The notes under the pieces were generated by a model. That model did no database searches, was not told the DNA's origin, and saw nothing but the letters and a program-made list of their open reading frames with translations. A DNA stretch of 64,000 nt from Pontiellaceae bacterium B1224. Its GTDB lineage: Bacteria; Verrucomicrobiota; Kiritimatiellia; Kiritimatiellales; Pontiellaceae. Shown in pieces: positions 49,501 to 57,660 of the stretch. The stretch lies in the NCBI GenBank assembly GCA_029432815.1, contig JAROBA010000016.1, positions 1-64,000 on the forward strand. Direction: 5' to 3'. The position numbers and the translations under genes are program-made. Position 1 is the first letter of the stretch; each line of letters opens with the position of its first letter.

Positions 49501-50369
49501 CCGCCGGCCCGCAGGGGCCGGGGCAGGATAACACCATTTTCGATATGCACGTCTGGATGCAGTTTTTCAATGGGCAGGGAACGTACGATCCGCAGGGCAA
49601 TTCCTATGGATTTGATCTCAATAACAGCGGAACCTCCATCGGAGCCGACCGGCTGATTGGCGACAATATGATCGTCGGGTTCAACTACACCTATGTGCGC
49701 GCCGATGCACGCACCACCAATCAGGATACAATGGACAACGAAACCTACTGGCTGGGTGCCTACGGTGAATGGATCAGCCAAAACGGCCTCTATGTTGATA
49801 CCATGCTTGCATACGGCCGTTCCAACTACGACACCGTACGGGTAGAACAGGATAGCGTGCGGGATTATCAGGGAACGGCATCGTATCGCGGCAGCGAACT
49901 GGGCGCGTATGCCGATGTGGGCCAGTATTTCTATTATAAGAATCTGGCCCTTTCGCCGTACATCGGCCTGCAGTTGCTCACGCTGAAGACAGATGACCAC
50001 ACCGAGCAGAATACCAACGGCCGCAGCGAAATTAACGTGGAAGGGCAGTCACGCAATCTGGTCGAATCCACGCTTGGCATGAAAGGCCGCTACCGTTTCG
50101 ACACGAACCTCGGTCGCTTCCAGACCACCGGCTATGCCGAATGGATGCATGATTTTGTTCAGGACGATGTCACCACCACACTCTCTGCGGATAACCTTCC
50201 GCCGGTCAGTATGGCGGCGATCGAGCCGGATGCGGATCTGCTCAATGTCGGATTGGGCCTGAGCTGGATCTGTCGCGACTACATGGAAATCGGCATCGGC
50301 TATAACGGTCGCTTCAGCGATGGCTATGAGGAGCACACCGGCTCGCTTCTGATCGATATTATGTTCTAG
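46518..50369 (+). CDS. Type V autotransporter with T5SS/PEP-CTERM-type repeats
   Basis: A 1283-aa surface protein: signal peptide (to about residue 19), a long passenger of beta-helix-type repeats with phrases such as GSGARWDNAGAITIGG, GTGSEWQNNGALTLSN and GSNTLWAVGGDLTVS (autotransporter/PEP-CTERM-associated repeat), then a C-terminal 12-strand beta-barrel domain (about 1005-1283) ending in Phe. Expected to be displayed or released at the outer surface. No palindromic 15-mer copies within its 3.8 kb, unlike the neighbours. The start at 46518 follows AGGAG and gives a proper signal peptide. Confidence 0.9.
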   Translation: MTRFLSIFAVLLSSVALASGYTNAVENGASQTVDSDWNETAITVGGSSSNNALMLVSGARVTNDTTQVGGSAIADGNAVNVGSGASWNMTGDLTVGDMGSANSFEITAGGSVSNNASFVGVDAQASNNTVNVTGSGARWDNAGAITIGGVSNAVSVSSGGTVAANDLIFSTPGVSKFHLQEGGTLNITGAYNADTQTDVNWESGAALEVNGQLTMDGGLAEEGRILTLGGSNATWSIDGSIAVGTNGTVTIEDGATVVNSAGGSVDGSGNTVLVQGTGSEWQNNGALTLSNDNSTVTVQTGGKISADYLNIADGSVLNLINTGTLELSTNYFNVAATSNLNWSTGTLSIEGTLEGMDTTEITANGSSSTAAVLANGRDLTLNGGEWQNGTNDLIVGFGAGGSALSVTNGGQAVNANGYIGHGTSSAGNSVTVSDAGSLWWNKGGNLYLGAYLDGTNLTQTGSGNLLNVNDGAQVFVGEITNNTPGMLVASTNGAQFTIWNGSAFIDDTLQLGFSTNAAGSVTIKSGGYLSVGNLVITNANSALDLQSGGVFDIRSDFDVATREANGFNWSSNSTLSVGGALTGKTSDLDKGQDLVLDGSNAVWDITGEDLEIGLAGSSVLTLINGATLINANTTIGANTNSGAHGVVLNSGAFWLADGDLTIGGNTSTNYLQLFGGSTNQLTGSATIGGTNTSGNYVQVDGSNTLWAVGGDLTVSTDNSIELDSDGLISVGGDLLLQSNAVVSGEGTIQFADANTALYLMNGNGNLSSSVVFEGAGNNTVDVDGGIFYVVGSNSNQYRNFETLSLTDTILYGYGTNDAFGIVDMTGGTIAPSDVIGVDGTGTLMIDGAFTSSNTTYFAQVNGDQGSDLLHFTGAVDLTGLVAQVVVLQVNTNETTILTSDTGLNNNFMSNSIVNNLLLYDADLVVGANDVNVVITTNNTQFSSSLDYAATESVRSGFSAMKDAVFTRTKQLRRNLVSTAHSIPHEAFLMSNTNAPAGPQGPGQDNTIFDMHVWMQFFNGQGTYDPQGNSYGFDLNNSGTSIGADRLIGDNMIVGFNYTYVRADARTTNQDTMDNETYWLGAYGEWISQNGLYVDTMLAYGRSNYDTVRVEQDSVRDYQGTASYRGSELGAYADVGQYFYYKNLALSPYIGLQLLTLKTDDHTEQNTNGRSEINVEGQSRNLVESTLGMKGRYRFDTNLGRFQTTGYAEWMHDFVQDDVTTTLSADNLPPVSMAAIEPDADLLNVGLGLSWICRDYMEIGIGYNGRFSDGYEEHTGSLLIDIMF

Positions 50370-50537
50370 CCCGTCGCAGTCGACGGAAAATTCTGAATCT
50401 GTAAATTCTAAATCAACTCGAAATTTAAGAAAGGGAACTATCCAAAGAGACTGGGTTTCGTGCTTTAGTTTTATGGTTTTGTATTTGTTTGGGATTCAGG
50501 GTTTAGAAATTAGAATTTATAAACCGGAGGTTTAACC

Positions 50538-51884
50538 GTGTTATCATTCGGAAGTTTATGCTTGCTGCTCGGGCTCGGCTATTGGCTGCGCCGGAAGTGG
50601 GTCCTGTTGCAAAAACTCTATCTGCCCGCCAGCGTGATTGCCGGGCTGCTGGGCCTCCTGGTTTTCCAGACTTTGGACGTCCCCGCTATTGTTTCCGAAG
50701 GTTGGAATAAACTGCCGGGACAACTCATCAATATTGTTTTTGCCTGTCTCTTTCTCGGCGCCGCGCTCCCGCCGGTTTCCAGAGTTTGGAAAGGGTCCAG
50801 CCGCCAGCTCGCCTATGGTCAGATTGTGGCGTGGGGCCAATACGCTGTCGGGATCGGCCTCGTGCTGGTGCTGCTGGGCCCGCTCTTTGGGCTGGATGAT
50901 ATCTTCGGCGGTATTATGCCGGTCGGCTTCGAAGGCGGCCATGGAACGGCTGGCGGAATGGGGCCGACGTTTGATGAGCTGGGCGTTCCCGAAATGAAAG
51001 ACTATGCCCTCGCCGCCGCTACCGGAGGCATCATGGGCGCGATTATCGTCGGTATGGCCCTCGTCAACTGGGCCGTGCGCAAAGGCTATGTGGTTAAGAA
51101 GGCCAAACCCGGTGTGGATGCCAATGATTTCAGCGGCATCATTCCGCACGAGCATCGTCCAATGGCTGGAAAAGTTACGGTGTCGTCCGATGTAATCGGC
51201 TCGCTCTCGCTGCATCTTGTTTTTGTGGGCGCGGCCATTGTGTTGGGTTGGTTGATGAAGGAGGGAATGCTTCTCCTTGTTAAACCGCCGGCAGAAGGAG
51301 AAACGGCATCAACGGCCTATAAAATCTTTGAGAGCTTCCCGCTTTTTCCGCTCTGTATGCTCGGCGGGGTGATTGTGCAGGCGCTGGCCGATAAATTCGA
51401 TCCGCACGAGCACATGGATGAAGGCCTGATGCTGCGCATCCAAAACTGCGCGCTCGACTTTCTTGTTGTCGCGGCCATTGCCACCATCCGCATTGATGTA
51501 GTGGCCGAGCAATGGATACCGATCGTAATTTTGATTTTTGCAGGCATCGCCTGGAACGTGCTGATGCTGACGGTCTTTGCCCGGCGCGCCTTTAAGGATG
51601 CCTGGTTCGAGCGCGGCATTGCGGAAATGGGGCAGTCCATGGGGGTGACGGCCACAGGTCTTCTCTTGCTTCGTGTGGTTGATCCGGACTACGAAACTGA
51701 AGCCGCTGAGGCCTTTGCCGGAAAACAACTGTTGCACGAACCCTTTATGGGCGGGGGGCTGTGGACCGGCACTGCGATTCCATTGCTCGCCCTCTGGGGG
51801 GGCTGGCCCATTTTCGGTATTGCGGTCGGCGCGATTGCCATCTGGACGGTCATTTTGATAATCATGAACCGTCGGGCCGGTTGA
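50538..51884 (+). CDS. gltS: Sodium/glutamate symporter (GltS family)
   Basis: A 448-aa membrane protein with about ten or more transmembrane helices in two repeats, containing GGIMPVGFEGGHGTAGGMGP (about 128-147) and, in the second half, GLLLLRVVDPDYET and FMGGGLWTGTAIPLLAL, characteristic of GltS. Imports glutamate (or a related dicarboxylate) with sodium. GTG start with CGGAGG upstream. Palindromes (50664 near copy, 50693 near copy, 50777 exact) encode FQTLD, SEGWN and SRVWK. Followed by a small hairpin. Confidence 0.9.
   Translation: MLSFGSLCLLLGLGYWLRRKWVLLQKLYLPASVIAGLLGLLVFQTLDVPAIVSEGWNKLPGQLINIVFACLFLGAALPPVSRVWKGSSRQLAYGQIVAWGQYAVGIGLVLVLLGPLFGLDDIFGGIMPVGFEGGHGTAGGMGPTFDELGVPEMKDYALAAATGGIMGAIIVGMALVNWAVRKGYVVKKAKPGVDANDFSGIIPHEHRPMAGKVTVSSDVIGSLSLHLVFVGAAIVLGWLMKEGMLLLVKPPAEGETASTAYKIFESFPLFPLCMLGGVIVQALADKFDPHEHMDEGLMLRIQNCALDFLVVAAIATIRIDVVAEQWIPIVILIFAGIAWNVLMLTVFARRAFKDAWFERGIAEMGQSMGVTATGLLLLRVVDPDYETEAAEAFAGKQLLHEPFMGGGLWTGTAIPLLALWGGWPIFGIAVGAIAIWTVILIIMNRRAG
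50777..50791. repeat. 15-bp palindrome TTCCAGAGTTTGGAA
   Basis: Exact copy in gltS. Near copies at 50664 (last base C) and 50693 (TTCCGAAGGTTGGAA). Confidence 0.88.
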
Positions 51885-51892
51885 GAACTATT

Positions 51893-51912
51893 TTGAGGGC
51901 TGAAGCCCTCAA
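51893..51912. repeat. Hairpin TTGAGGGC-TGAA-GCCCTCAA
   Basis: Perfect 8-bp arms between gltS and the barrel gene, a type of short palindrome often dispersed in bacterial genomes. Confidence 0.6.
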
Positions 51913-51935
51913 CAACGATAAGGATGATAAAGCGT

Positions 51936-52655
51936 ATGAAGATTAAAATTTTACTGTTGGTTATGCTGTGTGTGAATGCGTTTGCTGCGCAGAAAAAAGC
52001 ATCGAGCGAAGAACTGGAATTCGTGGTTTCGGGGTGGGCGGCCTGGATGCGTGGCGCCGTGATTGTTAATGGGCAGAAAGCGAAGGTTCACCGCGATAGC
52101 GAAGACTATTTCAATGATCTTAACTATGGAGGTTCAGGAGAGCTCATACTGCGAAACAGCTCAATGGTTTTGCTGGGGGCAGTTGATTATTTCGATAACA
52201 TCTCCTCGGATGTGACGGTGAACGGGCAGCAGGGATCGCTGGATTCCAGCGAACTCATAGGTTGCATTGCGGTCGGCTATCCGCTGGGATCGGGCTATTC
52301 GACCATGGATTTTTTCATCGGTCTGCAAACGCTTCGCATGGACAATACGCTACAGGTCACCGGAAGCACCAAGCAAAGTCAAAGCACGGACATCTACGAT
52401 GTTGTATTCATGATGCGGCTAAAGCAGGAGCTGTTCAGCAATTGCTATCTTAATATACCACTGTCCCTTGGCGGAGGTTATTTGAGCGACTCGGAATTCG
52501 TTTATGATGTCGCCGTTCAGCTCATGTATCAGTTTGGCGATAGTTTTGATGTTCGCGCGGGCTATCGAATTTCCGGATATGATTTCAGCGAAGATGCCTC
52601 TGCCACAGACTTTTATCAGCAGGGCTATACCCTCGGTCTGGGAATGACGTTTTAA
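51936..52655 (+). CDS. Outer-membrane beta-barrel protein
   Basis: A 239-aa protein with signal peptide (MKIKILLLVMLCVNAFAA) and strands typical of a small barrel, ending in Phe. Composition resembles OmpA-like/OprG-like small barrels, but no family is recognised. It follows gltS by 51 bp and may share its transcript. Confidence 0.65.
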   Translation: MKIKILLLVMLCVNAFAAQKKASSEELEFVVSGWAAWMRGAVIVNGQKAKVHRDSEDYFNDLNYGGSGELILRNSSMVLLGAVDYFDNISSDVTVNGQQGSLDSSELIGCIAVGYPLGSGYSTMDFFIGLQTLRMDNTLQVTGSTKQSQSTDIYDVVFMMRLKQELFSNCYLNIPLSLGGGYLSDSEFVYDVAVQLMYQFGDSFDVRAGYRISGYDFSEDASATDFYQQGYTLGLGMTF

Positions 52656-52740
52656 TGCAGTTTCTCCTTTAAAAGCATTAACTGAAAGACGTTGGGCCGG
52701 ACTGTAAGTCAGGTTGTATTTAAATCAACGGAGGTTAAAA

Positions 52741-53037
52741 ATGCTGAACGTAACACTGGATAAAGAAAATGGTATTGCGCTGTTGGAACCCCATGGCGCA
52801 CTGGACCGGAGCGACTTTGAAAATGCGGTCGGGCTGATTGATCCGTATATCGAAGAAGCCGGAAAATTGAACGGGCTGATTATTTATACCGAAAAATTTC
52901 CCGGTTGGGATTCGTTTGGAGCCCTCGTTTCACACCTGAAAATGATCCGGAATCATCACCATGAAATTAAGCGGATTGCACTGGTTACCGACTCGGCCTT
53001 CGGGGAGGCGGGTGAAAAGATCGTGGTACCCTCATGA
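52741..53037 (+). CDS. STAS/SpoIIAA-like protein, C-terminally short
   Basis: A 98-aa protein similar to the SpoIIAA-like (lipid-binding/STAS-fold) family (YTEKFPGWDSFGALVSHLKMIRNHHHEIKRIALVTDS). The usual family length is about 115-125 residues; here it stops at AGEKIVVPS, so the last strand and helix are missing. RBS GGAGG with good spacing. Function unknown. Confidence 0.7.
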   Translation: MLNVTLDKENGIALLEPHGALDRSDFENAVGLIDPYIEEAGKLNGLIIYTEKFPGWDSFGALVSHLKMIRNHHHEIKRIALVTDSAFGEAGEKIVVPS

Positions 53038-53087
53038 AATACTAACGCATCACTATTTGGTATCCGATCGGGCATCCTTCAGAGTCA

Positions 53088-53102
53088 TCGCAAATATTCG
53101 CA
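53088..53102. promoter_or_regulatory. Weak candidate upstream activating site
   Basis: TCGCAAATATTCGCA resembles the sites at 57321-57355 (shared GCAAATATT core) and lies 94 bp upstream of the predicted sigma-54 promoter, almost the same distance as there. Confidence 0.3.
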
Positions 53103-53195
53103 GAGACTTACTTTTCATAACAAAACAAATAGATCATTTGACAATTGTGAATTCAAATAATACTAAAGCTGTACTGTATTTGGAAAGGGATGTAA

Positions 53196-53212
53196 TTGGG
53201 CCCTGCGTTGCT
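53196..53212 (+). promoter_or_regulatory. Predicted sigma-54 promoter of DUF1254 gene 1
   Basis: TTGGGCCCTGCGTTGCT has the -24 TTGG and -12 TTGCT elements at correct spacing. The expected start (about 53223) falls at the first base of the 15-bp palindrome in the leader. Confidence 0.5.
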
Positions 53213-53222
53213 GTCGATCCGT

Positions 53223-53237
53223 TTCCAGAGATTGGAA
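53223..53237. repeat. 15-bp palindrome TTCCAGAGATTGGAA
   Basis: Exact copy, 49 bp upstream of the DUF1254 gene 1 start. The paralogous gene at 58114 has a copy at the same relative place. Confidence 0.9.
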
Positions 53238-53285
53238 GGTTCAATGGATCGGTCGGTAGTTGGATATCAAACATGGAGGAAAGAA

Positions 53286-54908
53286 ATGAAAACGAAAAAG
53301 CTCACCACCCGGACGCTGGTTTCGGCCGGTAGTCTCATGGCATTTGCCGGCTGCGCCACTGCCCTGCCGGCCAACGACGTTCCGCCATCGCTCACCACGC
53401 CGGCGAAGGTCGAATCGCGCATCGGCACCTTGGATTTCACGGACGGCCAACCGACAGCGGAAACGCTTGAGAAAGTGTATGACCACGTGGACTTCACGCA
53501 CGCGACCCGCGCTTTCGCGGATACCCTGCAGGGCGTCAGCATCCATGCTGTTCGCAAGGGGCTCCAGGAAATCGGTGTGCAGGACAACGAAGTCGTCGTC
53601 TTCTCCAAGTTGATGGATTCCAAGTCGCTGTTTTTAACCGCGAATGCAGACACGGTTTACATCATCGGTGGATTTGACCTCAGCAAGGGGCCGCTGGTGA
53701 TTGAAGTACCTCCTCAGGTTTTGGGAACCGTTCAGGACGCCTGGTTCCGCTGGGTTATCGATGTCGGTCTGCCGGGGCCTGACCGCGGCGAAGGCGGAAA
53801 ATATCTGATCGTGCCTCCCGGCTACGATGGAGCCCTGCCGGAAGGGGGCTTCAACATCGCGCACTCGAAAACCATCCACGGTGTTTGGTTCGCGCGCGCT
53901 TTCATTGAGAACAACAACGATCCGAAGCCGGTGGTTGAGCGGATTAAACAGCTCACCAAAATTTATCCGTATACCCCGGGCGGCTACGGCACACCGATCG
54001 CCGAATTTCTGGACGGTAAGGCGCCGCTCAGCCCAATCAGCGCTCCGCCGGCAACGGTTTTTCATGAAGGCAGCGGCAAGGTGATGAATACCATTCCGCC
54101 GAACGACTGGACCTATTACGAAATGCTGAACGAGGTGATTCAGCAGGAGCCGGCCACTTCGCTCGATCCCGAGCTGATGGGCCCGATTGCCGCCATCGGG
54201 ATTGTTAAGGGCAAGCCCTTTGCACCGGATGCGCGCATGAAAAAAATTCTCACCGAAGCCCTTACCGTGGCCAATGCGACCTCGCGGAGTATCTTCATGG
54301 CACCGCGCGATCCTTCCTGGTACTACTACGAGGGTGGCAACTGGCAGAACATGCTGTTCGCCACCGGCTATGAATTCGAGACGCCGATTCCGATGATTAC
54401 CAAAGAGGGCGTGAAGCCCTTCCCGACCACCGGCTATCGCCAGCTCGACGCAAGACGTGCCTTCTTCTACGGCGTCACAGGAATTACGCCGGCGATGGCC
54501 ATGCGGCTTACGGACATTGGTTCCACCTATCTGTGGACGATGGTCGATTCCGACAAGAACTACTTCGAAGGGTCAAAGACCTATAAGGTCACGCTGCCGA
54601 AGGATATTCCCGCCGGGAAATTCTGGTCGTTCACCTTGTACGACACAATGACCCGTTCGATGCTGGCTACCCCGCAAGGCTATCCGCGGGCAGGAAGTCA
54701 GAGCTACCCGTCGCCGGCGGCCGAACCGAACAAAGACGGCTCCATCACCCTTTATTTCGGTCCTGTTCAGCCCGACGGTGTGCAGCGTGGAAACTGGATT
54801 CAGACCACCCCCGGCAAGGGATTCATTCCTGCGCTTCGCCTCTACAGTCCGCTCGAACCGTTCTTTGCCAAAACGTGGCGTCCGAGCGAAGTTGAACTCG
54901 TGAAATAG
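53286..54908 (+). CDS. DUF1254/DUF1214 lipoprotein 1
   Basis: A 540-aa protein: lipobox MAFAGC (Cys22), then the DUF1254 domain (about residues 40-330) and the DUF1214 domain (about 400-530), with the family phrases LMDSKSLFLTANADTVYIIGGFDLSKGP and FWSFTLYDTMTRSMLATPQGYPRAG. It is complete and equal in length to the paralogue at 58114. RBS GGAGGAAAG is just upstream. DUF1254 proteins are secreted and often linked to degradation or transport clusters. Terminated by a strong hairpin. Confidence 0.93.
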   Translation: MKTKKLTTRTLVSAGSLMAFAGCATALPANDVPPSLTTPAKVESRIGTLDFTDGQPTAETLEKVYDHVDFTHATRAFADTLQGVSIHAVRKGLQEIGVQDNEVVVFSKLMDSKSLFLTANADTVYIIGGFDLSKGPLVIEVPPQVLGTVQDAWFRWVIDVGLPGPDRGEGGKYLIVPPGYDGALPEGGFNIAHSKTIHGVWFARAFIENNNDPKPVVERIKQLTKIYPYTPGGYGTPIAEFLDGKAPLSPISAPPATVFHEGSGKVMNTIPPNDWTYYEMLNEVIQQEPATSLDPELMGPIAAIGIVKGKPFAPDARMKKILTEALTVANATSRSIFMAPRDPSWYYYEGGNWQNMLFATGYEFETPIPMITKEGVKPFPTTGYRQLDARRAFFYGVTGITPAMAMRLTDIGSTYLWTMVDSDKNYFEGSKTYKVTLPKDIPAGKFWSFTLYDTMTRSMLATPQGYPRAGSQSYPSPAAEPNKDGSITLYFGPVQPDGVQRGNWIQTTPGKGFIPALRLYSPLEPFFAKTWRPSEVELVK

Positions 54909-54926
54909 ATGGCTTACTGGATTGCA

Positions 54927-54960
54927 GGCCGCATCTCCTTCGGGCGATGCGGCCTTTTTT
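54927..54960 (+). terminator. Terminator of DUF1254 gene 1
   Basis: Arms GGCCGCATC and GATGCGGCC with a 10-nt loop, then six Ts. Confidence 0.92.
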
Positions 54961-54992
54961 ATTTTCAGATCACGGAATTCAAACTCCTCGAT

Positions 54993-55007
54993 TTCCAATC
55001 ATTGGAA
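54993..55007. repeat. 15-bp palindrome TTCCAATCATTGGAA
   Basis: Exact copy between the terminator and the activator gene. Confidence 0.9.
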
Positions 55008-55090
55008 AAGGGATGTGAACGTAGATGCGGCAGGCATTCTTTTAAATAATAAAATCTAGCCGGTGGCATGTGTTGCCATATAATGCCGCA

Positions 55091-57040
55091 ATGCCTCAGA
55101 CACTCTATTCTTTAGAAGATGCGCTTCAATTCGAATCGTTGCTGATCGAGCTTTCTGCCCGGTTTATCAATCTGTCGGCTCATCAGGTTGATACGGAAAT
55201 CGAGGACGCGCAGCGGCGGGTCTGCGAATGTTTGGGACTGCATCTTTCTTCGCTTTGGCAGTGGGATGCCGGAAACCCTGACCTTTTTCTTCTGACGCAT
55301 CTCTACCGGGAGGAAGGCGGTCCGGAGGTGCCCGGAAGCATGTCGGGTTCTGAACATTTTCCGTGGGGCCAGAAACAGATCTTGGCTAAAAAACCGCTCG
55401 CGGTTTCTTCCGCACATTCTATGCCCCCCGAGGCCGCGATTGATCAGGAGAACATGTTGTATTTCGGGGTTAAGGCCTCGCTGGATATTCCGTTGGTTGT
55501 CGGGGAGGGCCCGGTTTTTGGTGTGCTGGGATTCTGCGATATGGAGGCGGAACGCGTCTGGTCGGGAAAATTAATCCATCGGCTGGAGCTGGTGGCCCAG
55601 ATCTTTGCCAATGCGCTGGCCAGAAAGAAGAGTGAAGAGGAACTGCGGCTGAGTGAGCAGCGTTTGAATTTGGCGACTGAGTCGGCCGGCGCGGGCTGGT
55701 GGAGTCTCGATGTGGCGAGCGGCTGTTTCTGGATGACTCCGGCTGTTCGCGCGATGCATGGCTATACACCGGATGAGGTGGTCGATGTTAAGCGGTTTCT
55801 CGGATTGGTCTATCCGGAAGACCGGGAGAACGTGCAACAGATATTGGACGCGGTAATCCAGGAAAGAAACGAGGGTCTGGTCGAGTACCGCATTGATCTG
55901 AACGGGCAACTGCGCTGGATGGCAGCCCGGGGTCGGGTGCAATGCGAGGACCATCAGAAGGCCGACGCATTGATGGGTGTGACGGTGGATGTGACCGAAC
56001 AGAGACTGAATGAAGAGCGTCTGACACGGGCACTCCAGGAAGTCGGCCAGCTGCGTGATCAGCTTGAAAAGGAAAATACCTATTTGCGCGAGCAGCTGGG
56101 GCGCAATGACGGTCAGGATGCGATTGTGGGGGAAAGCAAACCGGTGCTTGAAATGATTGCGCAGGCCCAACAGGTGGCGCCAACCGATTCGTCTGTATTG
56201 ATTACCGGGGAAACCGGCACCGGTAAGGAATTGCTGGCGCAGGCGATTCACAGTATGAGTCCGCGAAAATCGAAAACCATGATCAAGGTCAATTGCGCGG
56301 CGTTGCCGGCCGCCCTGATTGAAGGGGAATTGTTCGGTCGCGAAAAAGGGGCCTATACCGGAGCCATGACGCGCCAGAGCGGGCGGTTTGAGGTGGCGCA
56401 TCATTCCACCATTTTTCTCGATGAAATCGGGGAACTTCCACTCGACCTTCAGTCAAAGTTGCTGCGCGTCCTGCAGGATGGGCAGTTTGAACGGTTGGGG
56501 TCGCACAAAACACTTTCGGTGGATGTTCGCATTGTTGCGGCCACCAACCGCGATTTAGCGGCGATGGTGCGCGAAGGCGAGTTTCGGGAGGATTTATTCC
56601 ATCGGCTGAACGTTTTTCCCATTGAGGTTCCGGCGTTGCGTGAGCGAAAAGACGACATTCCATTGTTGGTCTGGAAAACTGTGGAAGAGCTGAACTCCAA
56701 AATGGGGCGGGCGGTGGATCGGATTTCCAAGTCAACGATGGAGCGGCTGAAAAAGTATCCATGGCCTGGAAATATTCGTGAACTGCGAAATAACATTGAG
56801 CGGGCCATGATTATCAGCGCAGGACGCGCATTAAAGGTGCATTTTCCGGAACAGGGCTTGATCGTTTCCAATCTGCCCTCCACGTTGGAGGAGGTTGAGC
56901 GTGCGCATATTCTCAGAATTCTGGAGAGCACCGGCTGGCGCATCAGCGGGAAAAAGGGGGCCGCCGAAATTCTGGGGCTTTTGCCTACCACGCTCCACGC
57001 CCGCCTGAAAAAACTCGGGCTCTCCCGTCCTGCCCGTTGA
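55091..57040 (+). CDS. NtrC-family sigma-54 activator (GAF-PAS-AAA-HTH)
   Basis: A 649-aa regulator: GAF-like domain (about 15-180), PAS (about 190-305), coiled coil (310-340), sigma-54 AAA domain with Walker A GETGTGKE (373-380), GAYTGA loop (420-425), Walker B IFLDEIGE (441-448), and a FIS-type HTH (about 605-645). It opens sigma-54 promoters when its sensory part permits. It lies between two DUF1254 operons that each have a predicted -24/-12 promoter. The start may be GTG at 55070. Confidence 0.95.
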   Translation: MPQTLYSLEDALQFESLLIELSARFINLSAHQVDTEIEDAQRRVCECLGLHLSSLWQWDAGNPDLFLLTHLYREEGGPEVPGSMSGSEHFPWGQKQILAKKPLAVSSAHSMPPEAAIDQENMLYFGVKASLDIPLVVGEGPVFGVLGFCDMEAERVWSGKLIHRLELVAQIFANALARKKSEEELRLSEQRLNLATESAGAGWWSLDVASGCFWMTPAVRAMHGYTPDEVVDVKRFLGLVYPEDRENVQQILDAVIQERNEGLVEYRIDLNGQLRWMAARGRVQCEDHQKADALMGVTVDVTEQRLNEERLTRALQEVGQLRDQLEKENTYLREQLGRNDGQDAIVGESKPVLEMIAQAQQVAPTDSSVLITGETGTGKELLAQAIHSMSPRKSKTMIKVNCAALPAALIEGELFGREKGAYTGAMTRQSGRFEVAHHSTIFLDEIGELPLDLQSKLLRVLQDGQFERLGSHKTLSVDVRIVAATNRDLAAMVREGEFREDLFHRLNVFPIEVPALRERKDDIPLLVWKTVEELNSKMGRAVDRISKSTMERLKKYPWPGNIRELRNNIERAMIISAGRALKVHFPEQGLIVSNLPSTLEEVERAHILRILESTGWRISGKKGAAEILGLLPTTLHARLKKLGLSRPAR

Positions 57041-57099
57041 GCCGGAAAATAAACCGCATCATTATTCCTCAGCATGTTTGTCATACCTTTTTGCATCAG

Positions 57100-57167
57100 A
57101 AAGTAGAGCAAGCGTCCCGCTTGCTTCCCTTGCGTTCCGAAAACAAGCGGGACGCATGTTCCACTTT
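57100..57167. repeat. Long imperfect hairpin after the activator gene
   Basis: The two arms around GCGTCCCGCTTG (57112-57123) and CAAGCGGGACGC (57144-57155) pair over about 26 bp with some mismatches. Resembles a dispersed palindromic element. Confidence 0.6.
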
Positions 57168-57320
57168 GTCGGGCGTATGAAATCATGCGGCAAACCAAAC
57201 GGGAAACACTCCAGTGTTCATTCCCGGTCAGCTCGTTTCAGTATATAGGATTGAACGGTTTAAAGGCGGGGGCTGTTCCTCAAACCGACGTGGGAACTCC
57301 CGTTTGCCGTCGTCGAAAAA

Positions 57321-57355
57321 TGGCAATATATCGCCAGTCTGGCAAAATATTGTCA
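57321..57355. promoter_or_regulatory. Two tandem upstream activating sites
   Basis: TGGCAATATATCGCCA (57321-57336) and TGGCAAAATATTGTCA (57340-57355) are near-palindromic and 19 bp apart. They lie 98 bp upstream of the -24/-12 promoter, the usual place for NtrC-type sites. Confidence 0.6.
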
Positions 57356-57452
57356 TTTCCTCGCGGTAACTCATTTTCGAAAATTCCACATAAGATTTTA
57401 TAACCCATTGCGGGGAATATTAATATGGAGTCTAAATACCACTTTGTGTGGT

Positions 57453-57469
57453 TTGGCACTGTTAATGCC
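57453..57469 (+). promoter_or_regulatory. Predicted sigma-54 promoter of the DUF1254 operon
   Basis: TTGGCACTGTTAATGCC has TTGGCAC at -24 and TGC at -12 with correct spacing. Expected transcription start near 57480. Confidence 0.7.
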
Positions 57470-57543
57470 TATAAGGTCCCGAATCTGATTCCGATTTAGT
57501 TGAGGGTCGGAAGCGGGCATGAGCCCACCAAAAGAGGGAAACG

Positions 57544-57660
57544 ATGACATTTAAAAACGATACGAAACGGACTCATTCAGTCGGAATACCCTTTGCGGTT
57601 CCGTCGTCTGTTTCGCGGGCGAGTGGTGGTCCGTCAATTGCCCGCAAGGTGGCGCGATGA
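57544..57660 (+). CDS. 38-aa small protein, coupled to monooxygenase gene
   Basis: Starts after GAGGG and ends with ATGA overlapping the next start, which suggests translational coupling. The product MTFKNDTKRTHSVGIPF...KVAR is basic and has no similarity I recognise. It could be a leader peptide. Confidence 0.4.
   Translation: MTFKNDTKRTHSVGIPFAVPSSVSRASGGPSIARKVAR

Noticed and set aside
48786-50000. Long frame opposite to the autotransporter barrel
   Set aside because: Shadow; the sense strand has a complete signal, repeat and barrel layout.
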